A DNA stretch of 64,000 bases, from the NCBI GenBank assembly GCA_018268375.1, contig JAFDWS010000006.1:417115-481114 (forward strand). Direction: 5' to 3'. The notes under the pieces are model-generated. The model ran no database searches. It was not told the DNA's origin and was given only the letters and a program-made list of their open reading frames with translations. Below are positions 61,602-64,000 of the stretch, one piece after another. The DNA comes from Armatimonadota bacterium (GTDB lineage Bacteria; Armatimonadota; Fimbriimonadia; Fimbriimonadales; Fimbriimonadaceae). Position 1 is the stretch's first letter, and each line of letters starts with the position of its first letter. A program made the position numbers and the translations under genes.

Positions 61602-62554
61602 TGGTGAAGAGGTACCACGGTAACCCTGTCTTGACGGCGAGCGATTGGCACTATCCGGTCCATGCCGTCTTCAATCCAGGGGCCACCCGACTCGAAGACG
61701 GCTCGACTCTGTTGTTGTGTCGTTGCGAGAACCATGGTGGCATCAGCCATTTCTGCCGCGCCATCTCCAAAGATGGATACACCAATTGGAAGGTCGATAC
61801 AGAACCTTGTCTGTTGCCCAGTCCGGACTCCTATCCTGAGGAGCTTTGGGGGATCGAGGATCCTCGAATCACATACGTAGAAGAATTCGGCCAATATGCC
61901 ATCGCGTACACTGCCTTCGGGGAAGGCGGTCCCGGCGTGTCCCTCGCCTTCACAAAAGATTTCCTGGCCTATAAGCGAAGGGGGTTGTGCATGCAGCCCG
62001 AGGACAAGGACGCGGCCCTCTTTCCTCGCAGGTTCAAAGAAGGCTTCGCCCTGATCCATCGCCCGGTGACTTCTGAACACGCCGATATGTGGCTGTCCTA
62101 CTCCCCCGACTTGAAGAACTGGGGACGTCCAAGCCGAATCCTCAAAGCAAGAAAGGGCGCATGGTGGGATGCTAACAAGATCGGCCTTTCGCCACCGCCG
62201 GTCGAAACAGCTGAAGGGTGGCTGGTGTTCTATCACGGGGTTCGGAGGCACGCCTCAGGGAGCCTGTACCGCTTGGGGGTCGCCCTGCTCGACCTTGAAG
62301 ATCCATCGAGGCTGGTCAGGCGTGGACAACACTGGATCATGGGCCCGATAGAGCCCTACGAAAGGGTTGGTGACGTGCCGAACGTCGTCTTTCCAACGGG
62401 GGCGGTTCTCGCCGAGGACAAGGACACGATTGTCATGTACTACGGGGCTGCGGACTCGAGTATCTGCATAGCCACGACGACCGTCAAGCAGGTTCTGGAG
62501 TTCCTCAACAGTAAGGAGAACGACTGCTCGTTGGAAACGGGCTCTGACCCTTAG
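61598..62554 (+). CDS. GH130-family glycoside phosphorylase/hydrolase
   Basis: A 318-residue five-bladed propeller enzyme. NPGATRLEDGSTLLLCR, WGIEDPRITY (catalytic Asp), HADMWLSYSPD, FYHGVR and TGAVLAEDKDTIVMYYGAADS are signatures of GH130, which acts on beta-1,2- or beta-1,4-mannosides by phosphorolysis or hydrolysis. GTG at 61598 or ATG at 61601 may be used. Coupled with the GT4 fusion upstream. The stop shares TTAG with convergent typA. Confidence 0.87.
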   Translation: MMVKRYHGNPVLTASDWHYPVHAVFNPGATRLEDGSTLLLCRCENHGGISHFCRAISKDGYTNWKVDTEPCLLPSPDSYPEELWGIEDPRITYVEEFGQYAIAYTAFGEGGPGVSLAFTKDFLAYKRRGLCMQPEDKDAALFPRRFKEGFALIHRPVTSEHADMWLSYSPDLKNWGRPSRILKARKGAWWDANKIGLSPPPVETAEGWLVFYHGVRRHASGSLYRLGVALLDLEDPSRLVRRGQHWIMGPIEPYERVGDVPNVVFPTGAVLAEDKDTIVMYYGAADSSICIATTTVKQVLEFLNSKENDCSLETGSDP

Positions 62555-64000
62555 ACAGCGGCGCCTCGGCGCTCTGAAACGCGCCGTTCGCTATGATCAA
62601 GGATCTTCTTGCGGAAACGCAAGTGCTTTGGCGTGACTTCGAGAAGTTCATCGTCCCGGAGCCAAGAAAGCGCCTGCTCCAGTGAAAAGTCCTTGTGAGG
62701 ATCAAGCACGGTCGTCGCCTCGGACGTCGCTGAGCGCATGTTGTTCGCCGCCTTTTGGAGGGTCGCGTTGACGACCATGTCCTCGTCGCGGGCGCACTGC
62801 CCAACGATCATGCCGGGATAAACGTCCGTGCCGACCGGAAAGAAGAACGTCCCGCGCTCTTGTACATGCTCGTAGGCATACCGAGTGATCTTGCCCCCTT
62901 CCTTGGAAATAAGAGAGCCAGCGGCCCGGCTTTGGACTTCGCCCCGAAAGACCTCGTACCCTTCAAAGATGGATGCCAGGATGCCCGAGCCACGGGTGAG
63001 AGTGAGGTAAATGCTCCGGAAACCGATGATCCCGCGGGTGGGAACGCTTGCCACGACCTTCGTCCGGCCGTTCCCCTGGCTCTGCATGTCCTCGATCTCT
63101 GCCTTCCGCCGACTGAGCTCTTCCATCACACCGCCGGTTGCCTCGTCAGGGAACTCGCAGGTGAGGAGTTCGATCGGCTCAAGGCGCTTGCCCATGTCGT
63201 TCTCCCTGAAGATGACCTCGGGGCGCGCAATCGCCATTTCGTAGCCTTCTCGGCGCATCGTCTCAATCAGCACGCTGAGCTGCATTTCGCCTCGGGCGGC
63301 GACTTTCACGGTGTCGGCGGAGGCGGTTCGATCGATCTTGAGCGATACGCTGACCTTTTCCTCCTTCTCCAACCGTTCTCGGATCTTGTGGATCGTGAGG
63401 AACTTGCCGCCGTCCTTTCCCGCTAAGGGTGAAGTGTTCGCATAGAAGTTCATCGTGAGCGTGCTCGGCTCGACTTCGATCCGGGGCAGAGCCTCCACGA
63501 ACTGCGAGTCGCAGACGGTGTCGCCGATGAGCACGTCGTCGAGACCTGAGAGCATGGCGATCTCGCCCGCCTCAACGACGTCCCTCTCGATCATCTTGAG
63601 TCCCTCGTAAACCCAGACCTTTGTGACGTTGAAGCCTTGTTCGCCATCCTCACCGACGCAAGTCAACCGGTCGTTGACATGGAGCCTGCCTCTCAACAAC
63701 TTGCCGCCGAACATCCGGCCGAGATAGTCGGAGTAATCGAGGTTGTTGATCTGGAGGCGAACCGGTCCATCCGGTTGGACCTTGGGGGACGGAACGTGCT
63801 TGATAATCGCCTCAAAAAGCAGACGCATGTCTGCTTCCCCACCATTTGGTTCGCTTCGAGCGAACCCACCCGATCCGCTGGCGAAGACGTAGGGGAAGAA
63901 GAGGTCCTCCTCGCTACAACCGAGGTCGATGAAGAGATCCAGGGTCTTGTCGTATGCATCCATTGGACGCGCGCCGTCACGATCGATCTTGTTGATCACG
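62551..64000 (-). CDS. typA: Translational GTPase TypA/BipA (5' end beyond window)
   Basis: The last 482-plus residues of TypA. The NKID G4 motif lies at the window edge, and the earlier G1-G3 motifs are missing with the N-terminus. EF-Tu-like domain II, the EF-G III/V-like domains (GEMQLSVLIETMRREGYE, ARPEVIF) and the TypA-specific C-terminal domain (VGQCARDEDMVVNA ... LTNMRS-like) are complete. It is a ribosome-associated GTPase affecting 50S assembly and stress and cold adaptation. Its stop overlaps the GH130 stop. Confidence 0.95.
   Translation of the reverse strand, partial: VINKIDRDGARPMDAYDKTLDLFIDLGCSEEDLFFPYVFASGSGGFARSEPNGGEADMRLLFEAIIKHVPSPKVQPDGPVRLQINNLDYSDYLGRMFGGKLLRGRLHVNDRLTCVGEDGEQGFNVTKVWVYEGLKMIERDVVEAGEIAMLSGLDDVLIGDTVCDSQFVEALPRIEVEPSTLTMNFYANTSPLAGKDGGKFLTIHKIRERLEKEEKVSVSLKIDRTASADTVKVAARGEMQLSVLIETMRREGYEMAIARPEVIFRENDMGKRLEPIELLTCEFPDEATGGVMEELSRRKAEIEDMQSQGNGRTKVVASVPTRGIIGFRSIYLTLTRGSGILASIFEGYEVFRGEVQSRAAGSLISKEGGKITRYAYEHVQERGTFFFPVGTDVYPGMIVGQCARDEDMVVNATLQKAANNMRSATSEATTVLDPHKDFSLEQALSWLRDDELLEVTPKHLRFRKKILDHSERRVSERRGAAV

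Overview
The window is about 60 % GC and densely packed, with 57 protein-coding genes, one tRNA and only two gene-free stretches above 300 bases. Gene content suggests a free-living, Gram-negative-type heterotroph. The markers are a Planctomycetes-style PSCyt1/DUF1549/DUF1553 cytochrome, LVIVD 'choice-of-anchor B' proteins, an S53 peptidase, a GH27 alpha-galactosidase, GH130, HTTM proteins and PilZ proteins. Armatimonadota (Fimbriimonadia-like) is my best guess. No rRNA is present, so this is inference.

Layout. 1-1.9 kb: TetR regulator and a membrane-fusion protein cut by the window edge. 2-5.2 kb: large cytochrome c/LamG protein. 5.2-9.8 kb (minus): one tight run made of a one-TM protein, an RbsA-like ABC ATPase, a tetraether-synthase-like radical SAM enzyme, a divergent Lgt-like transferase and two small membrane proteins. 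The last four are linked by 4-nt ATGA overlaps; this is the best candidate for an undescribed system. 9.9-15.2 kb: alpha-galactosidase, FAD amino-acid oxidoreductase, a His/Met-rich protein with a VIT1-type transporter, tRNA-Ile. 15.3-23.7 kb: membrane adenylate cyclase, GNAT, a PQQ-like propeller with an RG-rich tail, DprA-NagA, an APC permease with a STAS-USP fusion. 23.8-29.2 kb: two paralogous LVIVD-type proteins, a redoxin and a c-type cytochrome. 29.2-36.9 kb: histidine degradation (HutI, formiminotransferase-cyclodeaminase, HutU) with a peptidase and two unknowns. 37-39.6 kb: secreted S53 peptidase with two near-identical FN3 modules. 39.6-46.6 kb: HslU, an HTTM pair, an unknown, a GAF/fRMsr-like protein, Dxs. 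46.6-53.7 kb: NadA, Lon with a GbsR-like regulator, three PilZ proteins around a ferredoxin and an A-type Fe-S carrier. 53.9-57.2 kb: a copper-amine-oxidase-N-type surface protein, a PqaA-like hydrolase, then a repeat-rich intergenic region. 57.2-64 kb: QueF, FabD-FabG, a GT4 fusion with GH130, and TypA cut by the window end.

How genes work together. HutU, HutI and FTCD supply three of the four steps from histidine to glutamate; HutH is not in the window. FabD/FabG serve fatty-acid synthesis and Dxs serves isoprenoids. The radical SAM/Lgt-like cassette could modify lipids, but that is a hypothesis. Translational coupling is pervasive: eight same-strand ATGA/GTGA junctions, and five convergent gene pairs that share exactly four bases across their stop codons.

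Limits. Everything comes from reading sequence without database searches. Names rest on remembered family motifs, and start sites are judgement calls where noted.
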